This document shows positions 8,280 through 16,244 of a stretch of DNA of 54,575 bases, in pieces (within the stretch, counting starts at the first letter, position 1; the number at the start of each line of letters is the position of its first letter). The stretch is from contig DGRV01000029.1 of NCBI GenBank assembly GCA_002391225.1, positions 35,861 through 90,435 on the forward strand. Reading direction: 5' to 3'. The notes beneath the pieces were generated by a model. It saw nothing but the letters and a program-made list of their open reading frames with translations, had not been told where the DNA came from and made no database searches. Made by a program: the position numbers and the translations under genes. Source of the DNA: Christensenella sp. UBA4379. Lineage in GTDB: Bacteria; Bacillota; Clostridia; Christensenellales; Aristaeellaceae.

Positions 8280-10148
8280 TTATTTGTTTCCCTCTTTATA
8301 TTTTTCGTATTTCAAACGGTCGGCGGCCTTTCGCACTTCGTCGCCTGTAATGAGAACGACCTTCGGGTGCTTATTCTGTACCTCCGCCATGGCTTTTTCA
8401 TAGCAGTCGATGAAGTAGTCGATGCCGTCCTTCATCCAGACCAGAGCGGAGCTTTCGTCGTCCGCCGACGTCATCAGGCGGTTCTCGGTGATGACACCCG
8501 TCTCGGCATGGCTGATTTTATTGCGGACATAGCCGATGTGGTAATAGGCAAACAGGATGTTCTGCAGCGTTTCCACACTGTCGCAGGCGGTGTAGCCGGT
8601 GATCAGCGCGGGGTCGTCGTTCTGGAGGGACCGTGCCCGGAGGATGGCAAAGGACCGCTGCGGATCATCGTCCCGGCCGCCGCCCTTGTTGGCGGAACGG
8701 TTGTAGGATTTGATGAAATAGTGGTCGATCTGGTCCATCTTATAGAATTCGTAGGGCTTGAGCTCCAGCCGCTGCTTGGCGAACAGACGGGTGACCTGGT
8801 CCACCTGCTTTTCATCGTTGCAGTAATAGAACATCCCGGTTTTCACCAGATTCTCCGGGGCCCTGGATTCGATCAGCGTCAGCGTCTGCTGGTAGAACTG
8901 ATGCCGGTAGGCCCATTTGACCAGATCGATGAAGCTGATGTCGCTGTCACCCGATAAGAGGGGACCGTAGTCTTCCCGGATGCTTTCGGCGATCACGCTG
9001 AACATCATGCCGTAGTAGCCGGACTCGCGCCAGAATTTTTCATCCTTAAACAGCTTCTTTAAGCGCAGGATGCCGTCCTCCACCTCCGGGATGTTGCACA
9101 TGGAAAGGCCCACATCCACGTGGCGCATGGCGTACACCATGCCGGCAATGCTCTCGTTACGCTCTCCGCTCTTTTCCCAGAGGTCCGCAATCATGTCCGC
9201 CTTGCCGTATTTGAGGAACGCGCGGATAGAATGGAACAGCTCCGTGACGCCGTAGCCCTTGGTATCGTCCCGGATGATTCCGGCCATGCACCGCTGCAGA
9301 GGCCGCACCGTGAAGATTTTCTGGAGGTGAACGTTGTTTTTCGGCATGGAAACGAGAATGTTCAGCATGTTCAGGACGATGAAGGTGTCCGCGGCGTCAT
9401 TGCTGCTCAGGGAGACAAAGAGGTTGACGTCCTCCTGATCCGTGACGATGGACTTTTCCATCTGCATCATGCTTTCCACCCACTGCTTGCCGTCTTCGAT
9501 CTTGTTTTCCGGAATAAAGCGGATGCTGACATTTTCATTGACGGGCAGCAGCTCCAGCTTCGCCGTGGGCTTGAGCTCCCTGTACAAATAGTTCTTGACC
9601 CATTGCATCACGAAGACGGAATAATCCTGGAATTCCGGATGGGCATCAAAAATGGCCTTTTCAAAACGCGCGTAGGCCTGGTCGTCCTGGGCCAGGGCGT
9701 CGAACAGGCGGTTGAACTTCCTGTCCTTGAGGTCGGCCGTGTCTTCCTGATATTTCTGGATGAAACGGATCAGCTTTTCCCGGGCTTCCTCAAGGAGAAG
9801 CTCGTCCTGTTCCTTTGTATCCGGAGCGAGCTCGTCGGCGTACATCGCCAGGCGGTATAAAAGGAGCTCGTAGGTGGAAAACGAGGCCTTGTCGGCGGAA
9901 TACAGGCTTCTCCCATGGCTCAGAGACACGGAAGTAAGTCCGCTTTCCTGGTGATTGCAGGTGCCGGCTTCGCCGATCACGATCACTTCGTCAATGTGGA
10001 ACCGGGCCAGTGCGGCTTTGATGCCGGCCTCCGTGTCCAAAAGGGCGTCGCAGTAATCGGAGCCGAATTCCTTCTGAAGGGAAAAATACCGTACCGGCAG
10101 ATTGCTGTCCGTCGCGTTGAGCGAGGTCAAAAGAATATTCCATGCCAT
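8280..10148 (-). CDS. Orphan CARF-HEPN protein (Csx1/TM1812-like predicted ribonuclease)
   Basis: The start is the ATG at 10148-10146, preceded by GGAGG, giving 622 residues. The N-terminal ~270 residues look like a divergent CARF (Rossmann) sensor of the TM1812/Csx group: ILLTSLNAT at the start, DEVIVIGEAGT (53-63), and LFVSLSSNDAADTFIVLN (about 243-260), where family members usually have a DxTHxxR-type motif. The C-terminal part (about 480-600) fits a HEPN ribonuclease domain with the catalytic R-x4-H motif RNKISH at 542-547. In CRISPR type III systems such proteins cut RNA when a cyclic oligoadenylate binds the CARF domain. No cas gene or CRISPR array occurs in the window, and the neighbours are housekeeping or secreted proteins, so this may be a stand-alone nucleotide-sensing defence RNase. 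No convincing promoter was seen. Confidence 0.72.
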   Translation of the reverse strand: MAWNILLTSLNATDSNLPVRYFSLQKEFGSDYCDALLDTEAGIKAALARFHIDEVIVIGEAGTCNHQESGLTSVSLSHGRSLYSADKASFSTYELLLYRLAMYADELAPDTKEQDELLLEEAREKLIRFIQKYQEDTADLKDRKFNRLFDALAQDDQAYARFEKAIFDAHPEFQDYSVFVMQWVKNYLYRELKPTAKLELLPVNENVSIRFIPENKIEDGKQWVESMMQMEKSIVTDQEDVNLFVSLSSNDAADTFIVLNMLNILVSMPKNNVHLQKIFTVRPLQRCMAGIIRDDTKGYGVTELFHSIRAFLKYGKADMIADLWEKSGERNESIAGMVYAMRHVDVGLSMCNIPEVEDGILRLKKLFKDEKFWRESGYYGMMFSVIAESIREDYGPLLSGDSDISFIDLVKWAYRHQFYQQTLTLIESRAPENLVKTGMFYYCNDEKQVDQVTRLFAKQRLELKPYEFYKMDQIDHYFIKSYNRSANKGGGRDDDPQRSFAILRARSLQNDDPALITGYTACDSVETLQNILFAYYHIGYVRNKISHAETGVITENRLMTSADDESSALVWMKDGIDYFIDCYEKAMAEVQNKHPKVVLITGDEVRKAADRLKYEKYKEGNK

Positions 10149-10215
10149 TCGATGATCCTCCAATAACTGAAAATGAGCATAGGGGATGGGATGGGCTCCC
10201 CAGGGGGAGACAGAG

Positions 10216-10255
10216 AAAAACACCGGGCGGGATGATGATCGACGCCCGGTGTTTT
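10216..10255 (-). terminator. Terminator of the SH3b protein gene
   Basis: A long inverted repeat (about 10216-10229 and 10243-10255) rich in GC is followed on the minus strand by a T run. It lies directly after the stop codon of the SH3b gene. Confidence 0.85.
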
Positions 10256-10264
10256 CAGGAAACC

Positions 10265-11524
10265 TTAGTCCACGGTCCTCGACTTCGCCACTTCAAACAC
10301 GCCCTCGGTGGACTTCATGATGAAGCCCAGCTGGCCGTCGGCCGTGGCGGGGACCACATAGTAATCGTTCATTTCATAGCGGGCATCATAGGCCTGACCG
10401 CCCACCAGAGTGTAGCCGAGCTTGCCGGCCGCCGCGTCGGGCAGCTGAAGCAGGGGAACGTCCACCGTGCAGTAGATCAGGGAGGAGCCGTCGCGCTCCG
10501 TCGCTTCCCAGATGTCCACGGTGCTGCTGTCCACATAGACGTTCTTCTGCGCCCAGTAGTAGAAGCCGTTTTCAGAGGGAACCAGCACGACCGCCACGGC
10601 GGACTTGGTGATGCTCTCCATGGTCTCGTTGCCGCGGTTCGGGGCGGTATAGAACGAGGTGGCCTGGTTGACCTGGGCGATGTAGACCTTGTTGCTCGGT
10701 GCTTCGGGGACGGGCGTGGGCTCTTCAACAGCCGGCTGTGCGTTTTCCTGGGCGGGAGCCGCGGGAGCGGGCTCGGTGACCGCGGGGATGGTGATGGTCT
10801 GCTGCGTGTTGGCGGCAGTGGTGGCTGCGGCCGGAGCGCTCACGGTGCTGCGCTGGGCGTCGCCCTCCAGGACGTAGCCGTCGGTGCCGTCTTCCAGCTT
10901 GATCTGGTAGTAGCCGTTGAGCTGCTGGACGACCTTGTACAGCTGCTCGCTGACCATCAGGGTCTTGACGGGAGCGTTTTCAAAGGGCAGCTCGTATACG
11001 TTGGCATCCTCGTCGCTGTAGACGGAGCCGGTCAGGGCGACGCCCTTCACGGATTCGACGGTGTCGCGCTTATGGATGTAGCCGTCCCCGTGCTGGGCGG
11101 TGAAGGCCCGGTAGTAATCACCCCAAATCTGGGTGACCAGGATGGGAGTGCCGGCCGGAATGGAGCCGGAACTGCCGGCGCCCTCGGTCCACAGCTTCCA
11201 GACGACCTTGTTGCCCGGAGCGGTCAGGATATAGGGGTCGACGTCCTTCTGCGTCGGGGCGACCATGACCTGGCCGGTGTACACATAGCCGTGCGCGCCC
11301 TGATAGGTGACTTCGGCGTAGGCGGAACTGACGGGCTTGAGCTGGACCGGGGTATAGGCCGGGATGGTGCCCACGTTGCCCTTCTGGTCGCCGGGGTTCG
11401 CGCGGATGTTCACCACGTGTTCAAAATAGCCGAGAAATTCGCTGCCGTAGTTGGTCGCGGCCAGAGCGCAGAAGGGGTAGAGGGCCAGGGCGGCGATCAG
11501 GACAGCCAGCAAAAAACGTTTCAT
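10265..11524 (-). CDS. Secreted SH3b-domain protein
   Basis: This 419-residue protein has a clear signal peptide (about 1-23, ending in ALAA) and no further membrane span, so it is exported. GGAGG precedes the ATG at a normal distance. Residues about 30-95 form an SH3b domain (VNIRANPGD, then YVYTGQV). Further SH3-like segments cover 100-155 and 170-240. A Pro/Glu/Ala-rich linker (about 265-300) leads to a last SH3-like region with NQATSFYTAPN. Bacterial SH3b domains usually bind cell-wall peptide. No catalytic domain is present, so it may be a wall-associated adaptor or regulator. It has its own promoter and terminator and looks monocistronic. Confidence 0.85.
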   Translation of the reverse strand: MKRFLLAVLIAALALYPFCALAATNYGSEFLGYFEHVVNIRANPGDQKGNVGTIPAYTPVQLKPVSSAYAEVTYQGAHGYVYTGQVMVAPTQKDVDPYILTAPGNKVVWKLWTEGAGSSGSIPAGTPILVTQIWGDYYRAFTAQHGDGYIHKRDTVESVKGVALTGSVYSDEDANVYELPFENAPVKTLMVSEQLYKVVQQLNGYYQIKLEDGTDGYVLEGDAQRSTVSAPAAATTAANTQQTITIPAVTEPAPAAPAQENAQPAVEEPTPVPEAPSNKVYIAQVNQATSFYTAPNRGNETMESITKSAVAVVLVPSENGFYYWAQKNVYVDSSTVDIWEATERDGSSLIYCTVDVPLLQLPDAAAGKLGYTLVGGQAYDARYEMNDYYVVPATADGQLGFIMKSTEGVFEVAKSRTVD

Positions 11525-11571
11525 ACAAAGATTGCCTCCGTTTCATCAATGAATTACATCGGATAAAAGAT

Positions 11572-11600
11572 ATTTTATCAGACTTTTTCAGATACTGCAA
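11572..11600 (-). promoter_or_regulatory. Promoter of the SH3b protein gene
   Basis: On the minus strand TTGCAG (11600-11595) and TAAAAT (11577-11572) are 17 bases apart, about 50 bases before the start codon. Confidence 0.75.
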
Positions 11601-11656
11601 GCAAAAATCGGAGAAAGGTCTGCCATAGGGGCATTTTTCTGCGTATCAAGTGATGG

Positions 11657-13075
11657 TCAGGAGATGTTTTCGATCTTGATCAGGTTGGTGTTGCCCGTAA
11701 ACCCGAGCGGAACGCCCGCCACGATTACCGCCACGTCGCCCGCCTCTACCATGTCGATCTGCTTGGCGCAGTCCACGGCGTGGAGCATCAGGGTGTCGTA
11801 GTCCTTCTGATATCGGGCCAGCACGGGGAACACGCCCCAGGAAAGGGAGAGCTGGTGATAGCTCTTGATCTCCGGCGTGGCGCAGACGATCGGCTGCGTG
11901 GGGCGAAACTTGGAAATGTTCCTGGCGGTTTGGCCGGACTTGGACACGGTGATGATGGCCTTGGCGTTCAGGTCCCGGGCGGCGGAGCAGGCGGCGTCGC
12001 AGATGGCGTTGGTGATGTCGGTCTTGACGTCGTAGGCCTCGATCCGCTCGGGATGAAGGACTGCCAGATCCTCTTCCGCCTGCTCGGAGATCGCGGCCAT
12101 GGTATGGACGGACTCCACCGGGTAATACCCGGCGGCGGTTTCCCCGGAGAGCATGACGGCGCTGGTGCCGTCGAACACGGCATTGGCCACGTCGGTGATC
12201 TCGGCGCGGGTGGGGGAGGGGTTCATCATCATGGAATCCAGCATCTGCGTGGCGGTGATGACCATCTTCCCCGCGCGGTAGCACTGGCGGATGATGGACT
12301 TCTGGATGCCGGGGAGCCTGGTGTACTCGATCTCCACGCCCATATCGCCGCGGGCGACCATGATGCCGTCCGAAACGGAGAGGATTTCCTGGAAATTGTC
12401 GATGCCTTCCCGGTTTTCGATCTTGGAGATGATCTTGACGTCGTGCGCCCCGTTGTAGTTGAGGAACTTGCGGATATCCTGGACGTCTTTTTTGCAGCGC
12501 ACGAAAGAGGCAGCCACCAAATCCACATCCTGCTCGATGCCAAAGAGCAGATCCTCCTTGTCCTTTTCGCCGAGGACCGGCATGTCCAGATGGACGTTCG
12601 GGACGTTGATCCCCTTGTGGTTGGACACCTTGCCGCCGTGAATGACGCGGCAGACGACCTCCGTTTCGGTGGTTTCCTCCACCTGCATCACGATCTTCCC
12701 GTCGTCAATCAGCAGGGTGTTGCCCGAAACGACGCTCTGGGGCAGCTTGTCAAAGGTCATCTGGGCGCCGGTGCTGTCGCCCATGCGCTCCTGATTGGTC
12801 AGGACGAAGCGCTGGCCGTCTTCCAGCATCGCGGAGCCGCCTTCAAAATCCTTCAGACGGATTTCGGGCCCCTTGGTGTCCAGCATGATGCCCAGGGGCA
12901 CCCCCAGCTCATGACGGATTTCCTTAAGCAGCTTGATGGTTTCGGCGTGGTATTCATGACTGCCGTGAGAAAAATTGAGACGCGCGACGTTCATGCCGGC
13001 TTCAATCATCCGGATCAGGGTATCCCGGTCCCGGCAGGCCGGGCCGATGGTGCAGACGATCTTGGTCTTTCTCAT
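11657..13075 (-). CDS. pyk: Pyruvate kinase
   Basis: Pyruvate kinase makes pyruvate and ATP from phosphoenolpyruvate and ADP, the last step of glycolysis. The 472-residue product starts MRKTKIVCTIGPA and contains RLNFSHG, the catalytic-lysine segment ISKIENREG, the metal-binding MVARGDMGVE and the ATQMLDSM segment, so the active site looks intact. It ends after the effector-binding C domain and lacks the extra PEP-utilising domain of Bacillus-type enzymes. The start is supported by GGGAG eight bases upstream. The upstream spacer carries dispersed-type repeats and no clear promoter. Confidence 0.97.
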   Translation of the reverse strand: MRKTKIVCTIGPACRDRDTLIRMIEAGMNVARLNFSHGSHEYHAETIKLLKEIRHELGVPLGIMLDTKGPEIRLKDFEGGSAMLEDGQRFVLTNQERMGDSTGAQMTFDKLPQSVVSGNTLLIDDGKIVMQVEETTETEVVCRVIHGGKVSNHKGINVPNVHLDMPVLGEKDKEDLLFGIEQDVDLVAASFVRCKKDVQDIRKFLNYNGAHDVKIISKIENREGIDNFQEILSVSDGIMVARGDMGVEIEYTRLPGIQKSIIRQCYRAGKMVITATQMLDSMMMNPSPTRAEITDVANAVFDGTSAVMLSGETAAGYYPVESVHTMAAISEQAEEDLAVLHPERIEAYDVKTDITNAICDAACSAARDLNAKAIITVSKSGQTARNISKFRPTQPIVCATPEIKSYHQLSLSWGVFPVLARYQKDYDTLMLHAVDCAKQIDMVEAGDVAVIVAGVPLGFTGNTNLIKIENIS

Positions 13076-13091
13076 AAGCGAAACTCCCTTC

Positions 13092-13312
13092 TAAACAGGT
13101 AGGAGGTTTAAACAGGTAGGAGGTAGGAGGGTTCTGAGGGCCCGGAAAACTGTCCAGTGGACAGTTTTCACCGAAGAACGGGCCGGCAGGTCCTGGATGA
13201 GAGTGGAGAGTGGAGATGAGAGTTTGTCTTATGAGCAGTGAAAACCAAATCTATCTTCACTCTTCACTCTGCGAGCGAAGCGAGCGTAAACTCTTCACTC
13301 TGTAAGCGAAGC
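13092..13312. repeat. Intergenic repeat cluster between pyk and the AAA ATPase gene
   Basis: This spacer holds repeated AACAGGTAGGAGGT units (about 13094-13130), a near-perfect palindrome with 12-base arms and one central base (13145-13156, 13158-13169), AGAGTGGAGAGTGGAGATGAG, and two copies of an (A)CTCTTCACTCT unit, each followed by an AGCGAAGCG-type sequence, ending at the AAA gene stop. No coding frame is supported. The look is that of dispersed intergenic repeats, but copies elsewhere in the genome cannot be seen from here. Confidence 0.65.
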
Positions 13313-13314
13313 GC

Positions 13315-14529
13315 TTAGGCTTTTTCAATGTCCTCTTTTGTGAGGGTCATCAGGTCTTCTTTGGTGACGGTGGAGAAGGCGGCCAGGCGGTCGGCCTGTC
13401 TGGCCAGGGCCCGTTCAAAGAGATTGCGTACCCCGCGTGCGTTGCCGAAGCCGTCCACGTCCTTGGAATCGTTCTCGATGCGTCTGCGCAGGGTTTCCTT
13501 CGCTTCGTCGTCGGCCAGGATGTAGCCGCTCTTTTCACAGCGCATGTTGAAAATGCCGAGCATCTCGTCGACGGTATAGTCCGGGAACTCCATGAAACGG
13601 TTGAAACGGGATTTGAGGCCCGGGTTGGAGTTGACGAAGCGCTTCATGAGCTCGGTATAGCCGGCTACGATGACGATCAGGTCGTCCCGCTCGTCTTCCA
13701 TGTACTTAAGCAAGGTGTCGACCGCTTCCTGACCAAAGTCGTTCTCCCCGCCTCGGTTGGTCAGGGCGTAGGCTTCGTCCACAAAAAGGACGCCGCCCTT
13801 GGCCTTCTCGATCACTTCCCTGGTCTTGATGGCGGTCTGGCCGACATAGCCGGCCACCAGGCCGCTGCGGTCCGTCTCCACCAGGTGGCCTTTGGAAAGG
13901 ATTCCCAGGCTCCGGTAGACCCGGCTCATAAAACGGGCGATCATCGTTTTGCCGGTACCGGGGTTCCCGGAAAACACCATGTGCAGGGAAAGGTCCGGCG
14001 TCGGGAGGCCCTCTTCCTTGCGCTTCTGCATGATGGTCACATAGTTGATCAGACTGTCGACCTCGGCCTTGATGGTATCAAGGCCGATATATCCGTGAAG
14101 CTCCGCCTTGAGATCCTCGATCTTTTCAGGCGGCTGCGGCGTTTCTTCCGCTTTTTCCGGCTGGGTCTGCTGCTCTGCCTTTGGAATCTGGCTGTTCAGC
14201 ACCGGAGTTTCCGGCAGCGGAACCTCGGGGAGGGCCCCGGTGCCCTTCTGGTTTTTCCGCTCCAGCTCCCTCGTCATTTTTTCCAGGGAATCGGCGCTCT
14301 CCTGCACCAGGCGCATCAGCTCGTCCGTGCTCTGCTCCAGGCTGAAAAAGGGATTGCCCGAAGGGGCCTTGCCGCCGAAGTCTCCGCTTCCTTCCGTCTG
14401 AGGCGGCACGCCGAGACTCAGCTTCGGGGCCGGACCCCAGAGATCTTCTCCTGTCTGCTGGAGCTTCGTTTTCGCCCGGTTGTTGATGATCATATTCTGT
14501 AAAGCAATGATTTCTTCCCTTCTGTCCAT
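13315..14529 (-). CDS. AAA+ ATPase of the CbxX/CfxQ (SpoVK-like) family
   Basis: The ATG at 14529 is chosen over an upstream in-frame one because GGGAGGA precedes it. The 404-residue product has a coiled, charged, low-complexity N-terminal part (1-135) and one AAA+ module (about 140-400): Walker A GNPGTGKT (188-195), Walker B VLFVDEAYA (247-255) and the arginine-rich KSRFNRF segment after sensor 1. The family includes rubisco activase CbbX and SpoVK of spore formers; they remodel partner proteins with ATP energy. Nothing nearby identifies the partner. Transcription from its own promoter, divergent from the polysaccharide locus, suggests an independent role. Confidence 0.88.
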   Translation of the reverse strand: MDRREEIIALQNMIINNRAKTKLQQTGEDLWGPAPKLSLGVPPQTEGSGDFGGKAPSGNPFFSLEQSTDELMRLVQESADSLEKMTRELERKNQKGTGALPEVPLPETPVLNSQIPKAEQQTQPEKAEETPQPPEKIEDLKAELHGYIGLDTIKAEVDSLINYVTIMQKRKEEGLPTPDLSLHMVFSGNPGTGKTMIARFMSRVYRSLGILSKGHLVETDRSGLVAGYVGQTAIKTREVIEKAKGGVLFVDEAYALTNRGGENDFGQEAVDTLLKYMEDERDDLIVIVAGYTELMKRFVNSNPGLKSRFNRFMEFPDYTVDEMLGIFNMRCEKSGYILADDEAKETLRRRIENDSKDVDGFGNARGVRNLFERALARQADRLAAFSTVTKEDLMTLTKEDIEKA

Positions 14530-14563
14530 ACACAGGTTCCTCCCGGTTGATTCAAGTGAATTT

Positions 14564-14592
14564 ATTATATCCGATTTTTTCCTTTGTGGCAA
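14564..14592 (-). promoter_or_regulatory. Promoter of the AAA ATPase gene
   Basis: On the minus strand TTGCCA (14592-14587) and TATAAT (14569-14564) are 17 bases apart, about 35 bases before the chosen start. Confidence 0.8.
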
Positions 14593-14670
14593 TTATTATT
14601 TCATCTTATGGCCATGGGACTGGAGGATAAAAAATTGACAGAAAAAATGTAGAGGAAATACAGAAAAAAG

Positions 14671-14699
14671 TAGACGAATGTGGTTTAGGATGTTATAAT
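14671..14699 (+). promoter_or_regulatory. Promoter of the polysaccharide locus (BY-kinase operon)
   Basis: TAGACG (14671-14676) and TATAAT (14694-14699) are 17 bases apart, with TG one base before the -10 (extended -10). It diverges from the AAA gene promoter and precedes the BY-kinase by about 90 bases. Confidence 0.75.
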
Positions 14700-14786
14700 A
14701 TAAGGGGATGAATGTATAAAAAAACAGGACATTCCCAAGATACGATTCAACCGGACCTCCGACAGGCCGGCCTCAGGAGTATGTGC

Positions 14787-16232
14787 ATGGAAAAGGCGGA
14801 AACTCGGATCGACTTGCTGAAGTTGATCCGATATTTGATAAAGAGAGCGTGGATCATGATCATCTGCGCCATGATTGGGTTCGGTGCGTTTTATATGTAT
14901 ACGGTCAGCATGAAAACGGATACATATACGGCGTACGGCACGATGTATGTCTATAACGGCAACCCCAATCTGATCAATTACCAGTACACCAGCTCCAACG
15001 ACCTGAATTCAGCCGTTCAGCTGCTGGATACGTACATGGTCGTGGTCAAGAGCGCCAAGGTCATGGATGTGGTGGCGGACCGGCTGGCCCCCCAGTATCC
15101 CGGAATCACTCCGGAGTTTATCTCCAGCACCCTGTCCATGGGCTCCGTTTCCGGTACGGGCGTCCTGCGGGTCAACTGTACGACGACGAACGCCCAGATG
15201 TCCTCGGACATCTGCAACGCCGTTCTGGATACGGCCCCCCAGGAGATCATCCGGGTGGTGAATGCTGGTAATATCGAGATCATCGACTACGCTTTTCCGC
15301 CGCTGATGCCCGACAGCCGGCGTCCGGTCCGGAAAGGGATCTTCGGCGCATTGGCGGGGATCGCCCTGTCCGGCGCGCTGCTCCTGTTCCTGTTCCTGAT
15401 GAATCACCGGATCTCCAGCGTCAAGGACCTGACGGACAATTTCACTCAGCCGGTGCTGGCGTCCATCCGCCGCAGCAGAACGGACAGCAAGGATCCGGGG
15501 ACCTTTCTGATTTCCGACAGCGCTCGCATGGAAGTGCTGGACAGGTACGCCAAGCTCCGGATGAACCTGCTGTATTCCCTGGCTGCCAGGGACAAGCGGG
15601 CGGTGGTCATTACCAGCGCCATCGCCGGCGAAGGCAAGTCCACCGTGGCGGCGAACCTGGCCATCTCCTGCGCGATGGGCGGGAAGCGCGTGCTGCTGGT
15701 GGACGGCGATATGCGCCGAGCGCGCCAGCAGGAAATCTTTAAGTATGCAAAGGACCAGCCCGGCCTGTCCGAAGCCCTGATTGGGGACTGCGAATGGCGC
15801 AAAGCCCTGGTTCAGACCGAGTGGGAAAGGCTGATGGTCCTTCCCGCCGGCAAGTTCCCGCCCAATCCTGCGGAGCTTCTGAGCATCCATCAGATGAGCG
15901 TGCTGCTGGAGACCATGCAGGAAGAGTTTGATCTGGTGCTGTTGGATATGCCGCCGATCAACATCGTTCCTGATCCGCTGTCCGTTTCCGCGCAGGTCGC
16001 CGGCTGCCTGCTGGTGACCCGGCAGGAATTTTCGGATGTACAGGACATCCAAAAAGCGCTGTCTGCCGCGAAGATGACCGGCATGGATGTGCTGGGCTTC
16101 GTCTTCTATGGAGAAAGGCTGAACGAGGACAGCCTGTACAGCCGGAAGAATTACAGTGAGTATTATCACAAATACGATTACCGGAGTAGTGCCAAAGATG
16201 GTCAAAAAGCCGAGCTGGCAAAGAAAGGGTAA
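14787..16232 (+). CDS. Polysaccharide co-polymerase/BY-type tyrosine kinase (fused CapA-CapB or Wzc-like)
   Basis: Wzc-type proteins control chain length and export of surface polysaccharide through cycles of tyrosine phosphorylation. I chose ATG 14787 because AGGAG lies seven bases upstream; an earlier in-frame start at 14712 is possible. The 481 residues comprise an N-terminal Wzz domain with two membrane spans (about 21-42 and 184-206) around an outside loop, then a kinase domain with Walker A GEGKST (281-286), Walker A' VLLVDGDMR (302-310) and Walker B LVLLDMPP (383-390). The C-terminal tyrosine cluster has six tyrosines between 451 and 465. Most Bacillota split these into two proteins; here they are fused. 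It is the first gene of the exopolysaccharide locus. Confidence 0.93.
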   Translation: MEKAETRIDLLKLIRYLIKRAWIMIICAMIGFGAFYMYTVSMKTDTYTAYGTMYVYNGNPNLINYQYTSSNDLNSAVQLLDTYMVVVKSAKVMDVVADRLAPQYPGITPEFISSTLSMGSVSGTGVLRVNCTTTNAQMSSDICNAVLDTAPQEIIRVVNAGNIEIIDYAFPPLMPDSRRPVRKGIFGALAGIALSGALLLFLFLMNHRISSVKDLTDNFTQPVLASIRRSRTDSKDPGTFLISDSARMEVLDRYAKLRMNLLYSLAARDKRAVVITSAIAGEGKSTVAANLAISCAMGGKRVLLVDGDMRRARQQEIFKYAKDQPGLSEALIGDCEWRKALVQTEWERLMVLPAGKFPPNPAELLSIHQMSVLLETMQEEFDLVLLDMPPINIVPDPLSVSAQVAGCLLVTRQEFSDVQDIQKALSAAKMTGMDVLGFVFYGERLNEDSLYSRKNYSEYYHKYDYRSSAKDGQKAELAKKG

Positions 16233-16244
16233 CGGGTGTAATTG

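Noticed and set aside
10142..11566. 474-codon plus-strand frame over the SH3b gene
   Set aside because: Gly/Val/Asp-rich shadow; the minus strand has signal peptide, SH3b motifs, promoter and terminator.
11780..13102. 440-codon plus-strand frame over pyruvate kinase
   Set aside because: Antisense of a certain enzyme gene, no motifs.
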